From assembly GCA_964409355.1 (NCBI GenBank), contig CAYPDC010000172.1, forward strand, positions 1 to 6,580: a DNA stretch of 6,580 nucleotides. Direction: 5' to 3'. This document shows positions 6,355 to 6,580 of the stretch, in pieces (the stretch's first letter is position 1; each line of letters opens with the position of its first letter). The notes beneath the pieces are model-generated. The model was not told the origin of the DNA and did no database searches. It saw only the letters and a list, made by a program, of their open reading frames with translations. The DNA is from PCC-10605 sp964409355. Its GTDB lineage: Bacteria; Cyanobacteriota; Cyanobacteriia; Cyanobacteriales; Cyanobacteriaceae. The position numbers and the translations under genes are program-made.

Positions 6355-6488
6355 GGTGTCAGGTGTCGGGTGTTAGGTTAAAGAATGTTTTATCATTACT
6401 CTTTTTTTCTCAGAAATAGTTTTTTATGCCACTCATTTTTCCTTCACCCAATATTAAACCTAAAACCTGCTACCCGATACCTGAAACC
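6355..6488. repeat. Inverted pair of heptad repeat arrays (MITE-like or STRR-like)
   Basis: On the plus strand 6355-6375 is three successive 7-base units of type GGTGTNN, followed by a partial fourth (GGTTAAA, 6376-6382). On the minus strand 6488-6454 is five units: GGTTTCA, GGTATCG, GGTAGCA, GGTTTTA, GGTTTAA. The arrays are inverted relative to each other. They pair over about 28 bases with roughly one or two mismatches per unit, around a 71-base T-rich centre. No gene lies inside. The right array and the bases to 6521 match copy A at 1557-1610. Confidence 0.6.
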
Positions 6489-6526
6489 TAGCCAAATCAA
6501 ATATTTTCCTATCAAATTGAGCTTAA

Positions 6527-6580
6527 GTGAACTACTCACATTCGCTACGCTGAAATGTGAGCTTCTTACCCAACAGAATG
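6527..6580 (-). mobile_element. Probable right end of an IS200/IS605-group (TnpB-type) element, body outside the window
   Basis: CTCACATT (6535-6542) and AATGTGAG (6554-6561) form an 8-bp stem around an 11-base loop. Read on the minus strand, the stem is preceded by GTAAGAAGC and followed by TAGTTCAC, ending at about 6527. A GAAGC-stem-loop-TAGTTCAC layout is what I recall from right ends of cyanobacterial tnpB elements, where it is also the 3' end of the omega/reRNA. The tnpB gene would lie to the right, reading leftward. A frame open from the edge to a TAG at 6532-6534 (minus strand) or one stopping at about 6566 could be its last codons, but too little is visible to tell. If correct, the bases from 6526 downward are the genomic flank that supplies the guide. 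Confidence 0.45.

Noticed and set aside
6355..6488. Possible CRISPR array
   Set aside because: The units are 7 bases, contiguous and without spacers; they are heptad tandem repeats.

Overview
The window looks like ordinary chromosome of an AT-rich cyanobacterium. Four perfect copies of the cyanobacterial palindrome GCGATCGC (HIP1) lie at 2021, 2875, 3091 and 4534, with several near-matches. One gene belongs to a protein family known only from cyanobacteria (CxxC-x14-CxxH type, TIGR02652-like). The low-GC codon use suggests a unicellular lineage of the Geminocystis/Cyanobacterium sort, but that placement is inference.

Left part (1-1623): a reading frame without start codon enters from the left edge. 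It resembles a thioredoxin-like [2Fe-2S] ferredoxin domain that has lost its cysteines. A minus-strand gene for a two-part nucleotidyltransferase-fold protein follows (436-1326). Next comes a 297-base spacer with several small hairpins and a copy of a heptad-based dispersed repeat.

Middle part (1624-3561): two closely spaced minus-strand genes, a putative zinc-binding cyanobacterial protein and a VOC/glyoxalase-fold protein, probably form one transcription unit. Divergent from them is ureF, the only plus-strand intact gene, encoding a nickel-urease assembly factor. No other urease gene is in view.

Right part (3562-6580): two minus-strand genes encode a predicted cytosolic protein combining a beta-propeller-like N-terminal half with a transglutaminase-like C-terminal domain, and the membrane permease of a manganese/zinc-type ABC importer (MntB-like). 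The expected ATPase and binding-protein genes are not found in the 262 bases upstream of the permease. That space holds a 21-bp tandem duplication and an inverted pair of heptad repeat arrays. At the extreme right edge is a hairpin with flanks resembling the right end of an IS200/IS605-group (TnpB-type) insertion sequence whose body would lie outside the window.

The genes do not form one pathway. The most interesting material is in the spacers: the heptad repeat family, with two copies differing by exactly one heptad, and the possible TnpB guide-RNA end. Three minus-strand genes have in-frame TTG codons a few codons upstream of a better ATG; the ATG was chosen in each case.
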